From Planctomycetaceae bacterium (GTDB lineage Bacteria; Planctomycetota; Planctomycetia; Planctomycetales; Planctomycetaceae), in contig JAJDEJ010000020.1 in NCBI GenBank assembly GCA_029259815.1, positions 1 to 35,991 of the forward strand: a stretch of DNA of 35,991 bases, read 5' to 3'. The first letter of the stretch is position 1, and each line of letters opens with the position of its first letter. Below the pieces are notes generated by a model. It was not told the origin of the DNA. It did no database searches and saw nothing but the letters and a program-made list of their open reading frames with translations. Shown here in pieces: positions 1-8,200 of this stretch. A program made the translations under genes and the position numbers.

Positions 1-2
1 AT

Positions 3-107
3 CTCAAGGGGCGCAAAATCCGTGATGCCGAAATGAACGCCATCAAACTGAAACGCAATGCGTTCCACGGTGATTGGAACTATCAAATCGCCCCACGTAA
101 GAACTAG
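3..107 (+). CDS. C-terminal end of an ISAzo13-like transposase (5' part outside the window)
   Basis: The reading frame is open from the window edge and ends in TAG at 105-107, giving 34 residues. The tail reads FHGDWNYQIAP, which resembles the conserved C-terminus (FHxxWNYTIxP) of ISAzo13-family, also called Rhodopirellula-type, DDE transposases as I remember it. The preceding basic stretch with KLKRNAFHGDW fits the same family. After the stop, about 30 bases run to CGCACCC at 131-137, which could be the right end of the insertion sequence. The catalytic part lies upstream of the window, so intactness cannot be judged. The assignment rests on a short tail only. Confidence 0.55.
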   Translation, partial: LKGRKIRDAEMNAIKLKRNAFHGDWNYQIAPRKN

Positions 108-137
108 AACTTCGATAGTTTATTTACGAACGCACCC

Positions 138-273
138 TTAGGCTCTGTCCCAAAACTCCAGGCAGAGGTGGGTGGCAGGGTCAATAGCGAAGCGGATGGC
201 CCTGCACGCTCGAAGTCCGGGCCTTCCCTTCGGTCCAGACCCGGCCACCCCACAGATTCGGGACAGAGCCTAA
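138..273. mobile_element. 136-bp MITE-like element with 14-bp perfect terminal inverted repeats
   Basis: TTAGGCTCTGTCCC at 138-151 is repeated as its exact reverse complement GGGACAGAGCCTAA at 260-273. Inside the termini the arms stay partly complementary: GGTGGGTGGC near 168-177 faces GGGGTGGCC read on the other strand near 242-250. The outer bases can be read as a TA or TTA target duplication around an 11-bp inverted repeat GGCTCTGTCCC, as in some IS5-type elements; that affiliation is inference. There is no coding capacity. The right terminus contains the TAG stop of the deacetylase gene on the minus strand. The left terminus directly abuts the presumed end of the ISAzo13-type element. Confidence 0.6.
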
Positions 274-1364
274 TCCGCGACCGTCGCTTGTGGTCTCGCT
301 CGCATCAGTTGCTTCCAACTGACAAGGGTGACATCCGCCTGTTGCATGTCGGCGACAAAGGCGGGGTCGGTGAAGACCTGCCGATCGCCGTCGCGAACCT
401 GGTAGCTGCCGGTGATGTCTCTCAATTCGGAATTATCGACGGCACAGTGGATGATGATCTCAGTGATGCCCGGCTGTACAGATTGGATCATCGCTCCATA
501 GGCCCGCTTCTTGCTGGCCGGAGAGTCCCACGAGTAGTGCATCTTGATGTCGTCGAGCACGGGGAAGCCCTGCTCTTCGAGAGCGGTCGCCGTCTGTGGC
601 AGGTTGGCGATCACGCGGGCGTCCACTCCCAGTTGACGGAGGAACGTGTCGTCATGAGAAAGCAGGATCGGCAGGTTGTAATCGGCACTCAATCGCAGAT
701 ACACATCGACGAAATCCGGTCGCATGAAGAGCGTACCCATGTGCGAGTCGAGGTGGCTGAGGGGGACGTGATGCGATAAGGCTCGGTCGATCTGTGCACG
801 CAACTCGCGTTCGACCTCATCCGCTCGTGCATTGGCAGCGACTTGATGTTCGGTGCGCCACAAGTAGCCGCCGCCATCGACGAGACTCGGAACGTCCCCC
901 TGCGGTAAGACCGGCCCCCAGCGGTAATCTACGAATTCCGCGTTGAGTGTGAGATGCACGCCGTAATCGTACTCTGGATGCGCGTGAGCGTAGTCAGCGA
1001 ACTCCTCGAACGCCGGACAAGGCACCATGATGCTGACAGACGTGACAAGGCCCGCTTCGAGTGCTTCAATCGTCCCTCGATTGACCGACTCACACATGCC
1101 AGCGTCATCGGCATGGATGATCAGAAAACGATCGCCCGCTGACGGGGACTCTCTGTCTGAAAAGACCTGCGCATCCGTGGAGGCTGTTTCTGCTGCCAGA
1201 TACGTGCGAAGAGACTCCTCTGCCTGGGCACGCTGATGTTGGCGGGCACTCGGTGAGATCGCAGGAGATTGATTGTCACTGCAGCCAACCCCAATCGCGA
1301 GAAACATCAGGCAGGCCAACGTCTGTCGGGTCCATCTGGATGACCGTGTCACGTCGTGCACCAT
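270..1364 (-). CDS. YdjC/ChbG-type carbohydrate deacetylase, predicted lipoprotein
   Basis: The protein has 364 residues from the ATG at 1364. An in-frame TTG at 1388 would add 8 residues, but it lies at the edge of a dispersed repeat. A short hydrophobic segment ends in the lipobox-like GVGC at about residue 28, so it is probably a lipoprotein. The catalytic domain follows a 55-residue linker. LIIHADDAG (about 81-89) carries the double Asp, GVHLTL and SHLDSHMG carry the metal-binding histidines, and the spacing is typical of YdjC/ChbG/HpnK deacetylases that remove acetyl groups from N-acetylated sugars. It is the last gene of the minus-strand cluster. Its TAG stop lies inside the terminal inverted repeat of the neighbouring small element, so the final codon may have been changed by insertion. 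The family is clear; the substrate is unknown. Confidence 0.85.
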   Translation of the reverse strand: MVHDVTRSSRWTRQTLACLMFLAIGVGCSDNQSPAISPSARQHQRAQAEESLRTYLAAETASTDAQVFSDRESPSAGDRFLIIHADDAGMCESVNRGTIEALEAGLVTSVSIMVPCPAFEEFADYAHAHPEYDYGVHLTLNAEFVDYRWGPVLPQGDVPSLVDGGGYLWRTEHQVAANARADEVERELRAQIDRALSHHVPLSHLDSHMGTLFMRPDFVDVYLRLSADYNLPILLSHDDTFLRQLGVDARVIANLPQTATALEEQGFPVLDDIKMHYSWDSPASKKRAYGAMIQSVQPGITEIIIHCAVDNSELRDITGSYQVRDGDRQVFTDPAFVADMQQADVTLVSWKQLMRARPQATVAD

Positions 1365-1387
1365 CTCCGTCACTACTGCGGGGCTCA

Positions 1388-1478
1388 AATAAGTGTAGCG
1401 TCCCTAGCGGCGGACCAGACGGGAATCTTCGACCATTCGACGTCCAAACGCCGCTGCACCAAAGTGCCCGTGGCACTA
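1388..1478. repeat. 91-bp dispersed repeat, copy 1
   Basis: This stretch matches 24506-24596 over 91 bases with 8 mismatches and no gaps (about 91% identity). It fills the whole gap between two minus-strand genes. On the minus strand it begins with TAGTGCCACGGGCACT. The TAG is the stop codon of the upstream squalene-cyclase-like gene, and AGTGCC/GGCACT can form a 6-bp stem with a 3-nt loop directly after it. It is either a small mobile or REP-like repeat, or a structured intergenic RNA element acting as an attenuator or processing site. It holds no ORF of its own. Confidence 0.8.
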
Positions 1479-2645
1479 TCGCTGGTAAATCGGCAGGATT
1501 TGATATGGCGGAGTGAGTGCAAGCACGCCCAGGGCGGTTGAGTACAGGGCGCCATATTTGTCATCGTTACTGTTCGACTCAGCGTCCCAGGAGCCGTCCC
1601 TGTTCTGGTTCTCGACGTAGACATCCAGCAGCTTCGGGTAGAACTCGAACCAGTAGTCGCCGCCCAATTGGTACATCGCCTGAGAGCAATAGAAAGCTCC
1701 ATAGTGATAGCGGTCGTCGCCACTGGTGGTGCGATTGAATTTGTCGAACGAGCTACGGAGGATCCAGTTCCCGGCGAGCTGAGCCATCTTACTGTTGTGT
1801 TCACCCCCCAGTGAGAGTGAGACAACGCCCGCTCCCACCATACCTCGGCTGGTGTAGTCGTCTTCGCCTCGCAGTCCGTAGCGGAAGCCCTGCTCTTCCG
1901 GATCGAACGTCCGACGAACGTACTCCATCGCTTCGTTGATCCATTCTTCGGGGACGTCGAACTCTGCGTTGCGGGCTGCCCTGAGAAACATCAACTGCCA
2001 GGCAGTGACTGAGAGATCGGAATCGGTCACCCCGAATTGACGCATGTAACGCCAGCCCCCCTTGTCGTCGGGAAACCGCTTCGACATGGTTTGCTGTTCG
2101 CGAGTGAGTTTCAGTGCCTTCTCAATGACCTTGCGGATCTCCGCTTGCCGGGCCGCGGTCGTCATCCCGTAGACTTCGGTCAGCACCAGTGCGGAGATGG
2201 CATGGTTGTAGTTCCCCTCAAAGTGGGCCGCCCGATCCCGGCCGACGCGCTGCAAGGTGATTGCCCCATCGGGGGCCTGCATCGAGAGCACGTAGTCAAC
2301 ACCCCGTGTGATTTCCTCATGGTACTTCCCCTCATCCGGGACATATCCTCGTGCCAGAAATGCCATCGTGACCAGCGCGGTGACAGCCGGCTGGCCGGAG
2401 GCGTGAGTCGCGTAGGAGCCATCGTCCCCCTGATTTCGCGCCAGATAGGTCAATGCCCGGTCGACCGAGGTGTCGAGTTTCTTAAACTGTGCATCGGTCA
2501 GCAGAGGTCGCGAGCCGAAACGGTCCTCCTCGGTATCACGTGCCGTGTCATCACCGCTGGCAGGTCGGCCGCCGGTGAGTATCACGCCCAACACGAGGAT
2601 GACAACGGTTCGTGTGAGTTTCAGTGAGTGGGGTTGATTAGACAT
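1476..2645 (-). CDS. Secreted squalene-cyclase/prenyltransferase-like alpha-toroid protein (paralogue 1)
   Basis: This is a 389-residue protein with an N-terminal signal peptide (hydrophobic stretch about 10-25). The rest is built of alpha-hairpin repeats of the prenyltransferase/squalene oxidase type. Recognisable pieces are QGDDGSYATHASGQPAVTAL, NYNHAISALVLTEVYGM, DKGGWRYMRQFGVTDSDLS and QNRDGSWDAES, the GxW-type repeats of the toroid fold. It is much shorter than a true squalene-hopene cyclase and lacks a DxDD acid motif (TDSDLS is the nearest), so terpene cyclisation is doubtful; binding or scaffolding in the periplasm is possible. The ATG at 2645 is preceded by GAGGGA at modest distance. 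It is a tandem paralogue of the next upstream gene, with matching block order and the same end, LPIYQR. The stop is inside a dispersed repeat. Confidence 0.85.
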   Translation of the reverse strand: MSNQPHSLKLTRTVVILVLGVILTGGRPASGDDTARDTEEDRFGSRPLLTDAQFKKLDTSVDRALTYLARNQGDDGSYATHASGQPAVTALVTMAFLARGYVPDEGKYHEEITRGVDYVLSMQAPDGAITLQRVGRDRAAHFEGNYNHAISALVLTEVYGMTTAARQAEIRKVIEKALKLTREQQTMSKRFPDDKGGWRYMRQFGVTDSDLSVTAWQLMFLRAARNAEFDVPEEWINEAMEYVRRTFDPEEQGFRYGLRGEDDYTSRGMVGAGVVSLSLGGEHNSKMAQLAGNWILRSSFDKFNRTTSGDDRYHYGAFYCSQAMYQLGGDYWFEFYPKLLDVYVENQNRDGSWDAESNSNDDKYGALYSTALGVLALTPPYQILPIYQR

Positions 2646-2743
2646 AGTTCGGAGTATCCCTCAATGAAGACTGTGGTTGCTCTGATGAATGATTTGGGTG
2701 GCAATCGCCATGGCTGCAAGTGCGTTGCTCGATATGGGCATAC

Positions 2744-3928
2744 TCACCGTTGATAGATTGGCAATCCCTGAAAGGGAGGTGTAAGTGCCAGTACGACCAA
2801 CGCGGTTGTGTAGACGTTACCCGCGTACCTGTCATTTGGGTTCGACTCGGGATCCCATGACCCGTCAGGATTCTGGTTGTCGAGCAGGACGCGGACGAAG
2901 TCGGGATAGAACCTCTCCCAGTGGTGGCCTCCCACCTGATACATGGCCTGTGAGCAGTAGTAGGCGCTGTAGTGATAACGGTCCTCGGGGTGCTCTCTGC
3001 GGTTGTAGTCGTCGAACGGGTGAGCGAGAATCCAGTCGGCTGATTGCAGCACGGAAGGACTGCGGTGCTCGCCTGCCATCGCCAAGGCGATGATTCCGCC
3101 CCCCACACTGCCGCCGCTTGGATAGCGTTCACGATCTTTGCCTGGTTGCTGGGCATACACAAACGCATTCACGTTTTCGTCGAAATTACGATGCACGTAG
3201 CCCATAGCTTCTTGAATGTACTCGACGGGAACATCAAAGCCAGCATTCATTGCGGACCGGTAGAACATCAACTGCCAGGAGGTCGCTGAAAGATCGGAGT
3301 CGTTCGGGCCGATGCGACGCAGGTATCGCCAGCCCCCTTTGTCACCCGGCGATCGTTTGGCCTGAGTCTGCATACGACGGCTGTACTTGAGTGCCTTGTT
3401 GACGGCAGTGCGAAGTTTGTCCTGATCACCAGTCCCGGACATGCCATATACTTCGCCCAGCATCAACCCGGTAATCCCATGGTTATACAGCGTTGTCAGA
3501 TTCAGCACCGGATCAGCACCCCTGAAGGCCAGTAATCCGTCGGCCTGTTGGACGTTGATTGCGTAGTCGATCCCCCGTTTCAACTGGTTGGCATAAGGGC
3601 CCTGCCCCGGTTCCTCGCCACTGGACAAAATGGCCATCACCGCCAAACTGGTGATCGCCGGCTGACCCGGATCATTGGCTTCAAACGCTCCATCCCGACG
3701 CTGATGCTGGATGAGGAATTGGAGCCCTCGATCGATTGCCGTGTCTATCTCGTCCCATTGTTCCGGCTTCAGGATGTCCATGTTGATACGGGGAGCCGCA
3801 TCATCATCGGTCAACTCTTGGTCATTCGCCAAGGCCGATTGAAGCATGCAAATCGCAAGCACGACCGACGTCGACAGAGGCCGACTTGCGAACCATACGC
3901 GGAGAGGAAATCTACACACGGACATCAT
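2744..3928 (-). CDS. Secreted squalene-cyclase/prenyltransferase-like alpha-toroid protein (paralogue 2)
   Basis: This 394-residue protein has an N-terminal signal peptide and the same toroid architecture as its downstream neighbour. Shared blocks include DGAFEANDPGQPAITSLAVM, LYNHGITGLMLGEVYGM, DKGGWRYLRRIGPNDSDLSA and DNQNPDGSWDPESN, and both proteins end in LPIYQR. Its start codon overlaps the stop of the large coiled-coil protein gene in ATGA (3925-3928), so the two are probably translationally coupled. That links the toroid pair physically to the MoxR/VWA module. No active-site acid cluster for terpene cyclisation is evident. The fold assignment is strong; the function is unknown. Confidence 0.85.
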   Translation of the reverse strand: MMSVCRFPLRVWFASRPLSTSVVLAICMLQSALANDQELTDDDAAPRINMDILKPEQWDEIDTAIDRGLQFLIQHQRRDGAFEANDPGQPAITSLAVMAILSSGEEPGQGPYANQLKRGIDYAINVQQADGLLAFRGADPVLNLTTLYNHGITGLMLGEVYGMSGTGDQDKLRTAVNKALKYSRRMQTQAKRSPGDKGGWRYLRRIGPNDSDLSATSWQLMFYRSAMNAGFDVPVEYIQEAMGYVHRNFDENVNAFVYAQQPGKDRERYPSGGSVGGGIIALAMAGEHRSPSVLQSADWILAHPFDDYNRREHPEDRYHYSAYYCSQAMYQVGGHHWERFYPDFVRVLLDNQNPDGSWDPESNPNDRYAGNVYTTALVVLALTPPFQGLPIYQR

Positions 3929-6900
3929 GGCTGTTTGTCGTTGTACTTGTCCCGAGTGATTTCCGAGAAGTACTGCTCGATCGCGCGGCGGTATTGCTCA
4001 GGGGGAAGTTGGCCTTCGCCCTGGAGCAGACGGTGCTCCAACTCGGAGACGAGCACGTTCCACTCATCGAGCTGTCGCTTGGACATGTTCGACAGTTTGT
4101 TCGTCTCCGCTTCGGCTCGATTGCTGGCACGCCTGCTGGCTCGATTCATCATCCGTTGTTGTGAGGAGAGTTGAGCCGCGAGCATGCCTCCGAGTCCACT
4201 CCCCCCGCCTCCGCCGCCACCTCGGAGGAAGTCGCCCATGGTCAACAGATTTGACGGTCGCCGCGGAATACCCAGGGCATCTGCCAAGGCCCGCTCGTTC
4301 TCCAGCAGGGCCAACAACTCGTCAAGAGTCGGATCATCCGGCAGGCCCGGATCTCCCACGGGAAGTTTGTCTGCCTCCGCGAGCACTTTGATCATCAACT
4401 CGTCAAACCAACGCTCCGCCTCGACCATCCCTTCTGCGGCGTCATGGGTACGAGCCGACGCTGCGGTGAGCGTGTTACGTCGCAAGGCAAAGACAGCCCC
4501 CATCTGGCTGGCGGCCACTCGTTCGTCGAGGGTTGCCAGCATCTTGCGAGACAGTTCCGCAATGTCCTCGGGGAGCGTGCCATCCTCGCGTTGAAGCACA
4601 CCAACCAACTGCTGTTCCAGATCGGCCAGACTGGCAGTGAGATCATTCGTTTCACGTGCCAGTTGATGCTGGTCGACCGAGACAGCCGTGTGGTAGTCAC
4701 CTGCATCGAGCAACTCCAGTTGATGCACCCAACCGGACACCCTTGAGATCAATCGGCGAGTTTCCGCCAGTCGACGCACCACGAAGGGCCCCAGGTCGGG
4801 ATGGACGTTGGATGCTGAGAGGTTGATGAGCTGCGCATCCATCTCCAGCAACTGTTCGAAGAGTTTGCGGCCTTGGTCTGTCACCGTCGAGAGCGACAAT
4901 CCGGTCGGCGTCTCTGCCTCGGAGTCCTCTGTTGTGGTCTCCTCTTTCTCAATCGGTGATCGCCAGCTAGCCGCCTTGTTCTCGATTTCGCGACCTGCTG
5001 TTGCGATGAGAGCGAGCTGTCGACGGGCAGCTTTCAAATCGCCATCATTGACACCCAACTCGAGCGGCGACCACGTGTCGAATTTCTCCTGTAACTCAGC
5101 AGCCGACTGGGCGAGGTCGATCGACTCCTGAAGTTTACTGCGGGTGTAGCCGATGAGAGCTTTGGCACGCAGGTCGTCATCCAACCTCTGCCAGTTATTG
5201 ACCTGCGCGTCCAACTCCTGTTGGCGCAGGGTCAGGAGAGTCAGTTGATCACGAAGCGACTCAGACTGAGCATTGATGCTGTCCACAAATCGCCGTAACA
5301 AGCGAGGGTCCTCTGAAAGAATGCGTGCAAACTCTGCGATTAACTTCTGCCGCATTTTGAGGACTTCTTCAAGTCGTTTGAGGTACTCTTCGTCCACCTC
5401 GAACTGTGCCATCTTCCGCTGATAGTTGTTAATCGGGTCTTTATCGTTGGTGAGCAAGGCGAAGGAGTCTTCGACGAACACTTGATACATGTTCTTGACT
5501 TCCTCGACGGAATCGGCCAAGGCGTGCTCGCGTCTGATGCGATCGAACTGCGTGACCAATTGTGCGAGTCGTTGTCGTGCTCGACTGGTCTGTTGCCATG
5601 CCTCTGTCACGGGTGGTTGACGGGACGCATTCGTCTGAGCCTGGAGCCCTTGCCAGAGTGACTCGCCAGCCGGGACCAGATGTGTCGCGGCAATCTCGCC
5701 CAGTTGCAGACCGATGAAAGCGTATTGCGTGTCGGCAGATTTCTTCTGCAAGTCAGCGACGACTTTGAGAGCTTTGTTAAGTTGCTCGTCACCCGCATGT
5801 AGCAGGCGATCATGGGAACCGGCCCATTCCACGTTCGCCTCCAACGCGTCGAGTGACTCGCGGAGTCGGTTCTCAGCGATCTCCAGAAGCTGATCAAGCT
5901 CAGTCAGTCTGGGTGAGATCGACATCTCAAGTTTGCGTCGTTGTTGACCGGCGAAGCTGCCCGACCATTTGTCGATTCTGAGCTTCATCATGCCACTGGA
6001 TGCTGATTGCGCAACATCGAGAGACAGGCGAGTCATGTTGTCCGGCGGTCGTGGGGCCCCGGTCATTTCCGACTTGTTCTCAGCGTCATTAGGGGATGAC
6101 GGTGGAGTGTTATTGGAGGCATTGGACGGAGTTGACGAAGCTTGTGGAGTGCCGAGCGACGTGTCACTCGACGGCGAATTCTTTGGCGTCGTCGGTTGTG
6201 GCGAAGCAGCCGAGTCACTGGGCGAAGATGGCTGCGTGGGAGAGGCTGACGCCAGCGCGGAGTCATCCGGTGATGACGGATTCGGCTCGCTGACCGGATT
6301 GTCGGCAGACTCTGTGGATGAAGCCGGAGTATTGCCCGGCGATGTGTCGGCGGGAGTTGAGGTCGATGCCGGACGGGGAGTCTGAGCACTCGCAGGAAGG
6401 GTGCCAGACGGCGTGTCCGTTGACGGGGGATTTGTACTCGATGTCTGCGGTTGTGGCGTGTTCGCGGCCAAGTCCGTCTGTGTCAGCGAGTCGGTCGCGT
6501 CATGGTCAGCCGTGTCACTGTCGACCGGTTGAGGTTCTGTTGGTGGTGTGTTCGACGCCAACTGAGTGTCGTCTGAAAGCAACTCCTGAGATTCCGGAAC
6601 CTCTGGCAAAGGTGTCGATGGACCGTTGGTCGAAGCAGTCGACTGACGCGTGTCGTAGACGCGGACCGCATATTGCAATTCCTGGCCGTCTTCGAGGTTA
6701 AGCTTCTCCAGGTTCAACGGGACCGCGCCGACAATGTTCGCATCGTTCTGTTGTTCGCCAAGCGGGATGTCAATGACCTGCATCTCTTCCACAGGGCCGT
6801 TGGGAGTCTTGCTGCCGTAGATCACGAGTTCAGCTTTCGCGATGCCGAAGTCATCACTGGCGGAGAACTCGATGTCGATCTCATCATCCGGACGAGCCGC

Positions 6901-8130
6901 CATTGTTTCGTCGGGGGTGATGATCTTAACTGACGGCGCTTCGTCTGGGTGGACACGGATTTTGCACACCGGAGGATGCTTGTTCTCCAGACCATGCTCT
7001 TCGATCAGGACCGCAGCAAGACGCACATTTTCTTCAAGCCTGGTGCGAAACTGGTACCAACGACCGTCTGTCGATGTCAGCTCGCGAGTATCGTCCTCAG
7101 CCAGTTTGAAGAGGACCTTGTCGACCGGCTCCCGAGGGAGCACCGAGACTTCGAGCATTGTCCCTTCAACGACTGAAACTTTCTCCGGAAGCTCATTGAG
7201 GTTGATTGATTCCCCATTTGTATAAGACGGTGGAATGGCACTGAACCGCACGGCAGCGATCTCCGGACGATTGACGACCGTGACGGACTTCCAATCGGTC
7301 TGTCCATCACCGGCGCGCATGCGGTACGTCAGACCCGCGTCGGCAGCCTTGATGCGGTGGACGAATTGTGTATCGTCGCCTCCGGTCGGTTCCAGCGGGA
7401 TGCGATCATCCTCTCCCGATTCCTGTTGGAGGAACAGAGTGCCCTCTTCGACCGGACGTCCCTTGATGGTCGCTTGTAGTGTTAACGGTTCGCCACGGGC
7501 GACAACGAGATGATCGGTCGGGACTTCCAGCTGTGTCACCGAGATATTTGCAGCGGGTGCCCAGAAGCGTTTGACCAAGACGGACGTCTGCTGCCAGTCA
7601 ATCAGACAGGCCACCAGCAGCAGCAGAACCATCGCACATAATCCGAACACGGAGGACATGACCCCGCGCGTCGAGACAACATCATCCGGTGCGACTTCGG
7701 GTTCCAGGTTCGTTGCCTCTTGCGACAGGCGGTTGAGCATGCCTGTATGAATCTGTCGTTGTTGTTCGAGTGGTGCGGTTGCCAGCTCAGCAATGGTCGA
7801 CCAGCGCTCTTCGATCTTCGGCACGGAGTGATCAACCTCAGCGGCGACGTCTTCCATTTTTCGGCCGCGCCCCAGGCCAATGACGACAGAAGCGATGAGC
7901 GTGATTCCCGCAGTCGCCAGTGCAGACAGCGTCAAGACACTTCGCCAGAAAGGATCGAAGAGCGTGAATGTCCAGTCAACGAGCATCGCCACGGACATCG
8001 CCAGAAACAGGGCCAACAAACCCAGGACGACCGCCTGGGCAAGCCGCACCTTATCTCGGGCTCCCCGCACTTCCCGGAGTTTGTCCTCGATCGGAGTCGG
8101 AATTCTAATCGGCGAGTTTGAGGTGATCAT
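3925..8130 (-). CDS. Large DUF4175-like membrane protein with Ser/Thr/Pro linker and long coiled coils
   Basis: The protein has 1401 residues. Three hydrophobic segments lie at about 31-52, 61-87 and 158-178. A beta-rich region follows to about 490 and contains DEIDIEFSASDDFGIAKAEL, an Ig-like stretch typical of DUF4175-type proteins in these clusters. Residues about 495-700 form an extreme low-complexity linker rich in Pro, Ser, Thr, Ala and Asp. Residues about 700-1230 are dominated by charged heptad-like helices that probably form coiled coils. Near 1302-1315 there is a run of seven glycines, then GLGG and a basic helical tail. It most likely spans the inner membrane, with the long part outside. 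It sits between the VWA/GATase-like gene (70-bp gap) and the toroid gene (4-bp overlap). The DUF4175 label comes from architecture and context, not from a diagnostic motif. Confidence 0.75.
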   Translation of the reverse strand: MITSNSPIRIPTPIEDKLREVRGARDKVRLAQAVVLGLLALFLAMSVAMLVDWTFTLFDPFWRSVLTLSALATAGITLIASVVIGLGRGRKMEDVAAEVDHSVPKIEERWSTIAELATAPLEQQRQIHTGMLNRLSQEATNLEPEVAPDDVVSTRGVMSSVFGLCAMVLLLLVACLIDWQQTSVLVKRFWAPAANISVTQLEVPTDHLVVARGEPLTLQATIKGRPVEEGTLFLQQESGEDDRIPLEPTGGDDTQFVHRIKAADAGLTYRMRAGDGQTDWKSVTVVNRPEIAAVRFSAIPPSYTNGESINLNELPEKVSVVEGTMLEVSVLPREPVDKVLFKLAEDDTRELTSTDGRWYQFRTRLEENVRLAAVLIEEHGLENKHPPVCKIRVHPDEAPSVKIITPDETMAARPDDEIDIEFSASDDFGIAKAELVIYGSKTPNGPVEEMQVIDIPLGEQQNDANIVGAVPLNLEKLNLEDGQELQYAVRVYDTRQSTASTNGPSTPLPEVPESQELLSDDTQLASNTPPTEPQPVDSDTADHDATDSLTQTDLAANTPQPQTSSTNPPSTDTPSGTLPASAQTPRPASTSTPADTSPGNTPASSTESADNPVSEPNPSSPDDSALASASPTQPSSPSDSAASPQPTTPKNSPSSDTSLGTPQASSTPSNASNNTPPSSPNDAENKSEMTGAPRPPDNMTRLSLDVAQSASSGMMKLRIDKWSGSFAGQQRRKLEMSISPRLTELDQLLEIAENRLRESLDALEANVEWAGSHDRLLHAGDEQLNKALKVVADLQKKSADTQYAFIGLQLGEIAATHLVPAGESLWQGLQAQTNASRQPPVTEAWQQTSRARQRLAQLVTQFDRIRREHALADSVEEVKNMYQVFVEDSFALLTNDKDPINNYQRKMAQFEVDEEYLKRLEEVLKMRQKLIAEFARILSEDPRLLRRFVDSINAQSESLRDQLTLLTLRQQELDAQVNNWQRLDDDLRAKALIGYTRSKLQESIDLAQSAAELQEKFDTWSPLELGVNDGDLKAARRQLALIATAGREIENKAASWRSPIEKEETTTEDSEAETPTGLSLSTVTDQGRKLFEQLLEMDAQLINLSASNVHPDLGPFVVRRLAETRRLISRVSGWVHQLELLDAGDYHTAVSVDQHQLARETNDLTASLADLEQQLVGVLQREDGTLPEDIAELSRKMLATLDERVAASQMGAVFALRRNTLTAASARTHDAAEGMVEAERWFDELMIKVLAEADKLPVGDPGLPDDPTLDELLALLENERALADALGIPRRPSNLLTMGDFLRGGGGGGGSGLGGMLAAQLSSQQRMMNRASRRASNRAEAETNKLSNMSKRQLDEWNVLVSELEHRLLQGEGQLPPEQYRRAIEQYFSEITRDKYNDKQP

Positions 8131-8200
8131 GATGAAAACCCTTGGGGTCCAGTCGATTGTCGAGGTTTCAGATGTCTTGATTCACTTACTTGAGTTGAAC

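Noticed and set aside
168-779. 203-codon plus-strand frame
   Set aside because: It runs antisense through the deacetylase gene and the inverted-repeat element; the protein has no family pattern, while the opposite strand has clear catalytic motifs.
6030-6640. Tandem repeat or frameshifted region within the large coiled-coil gene
   Set aside because: The low complexity is at the protein level (Pro/Ser/Thr linker); the reading frame stays open throughout and the DNA is not a regular tandem repeat.
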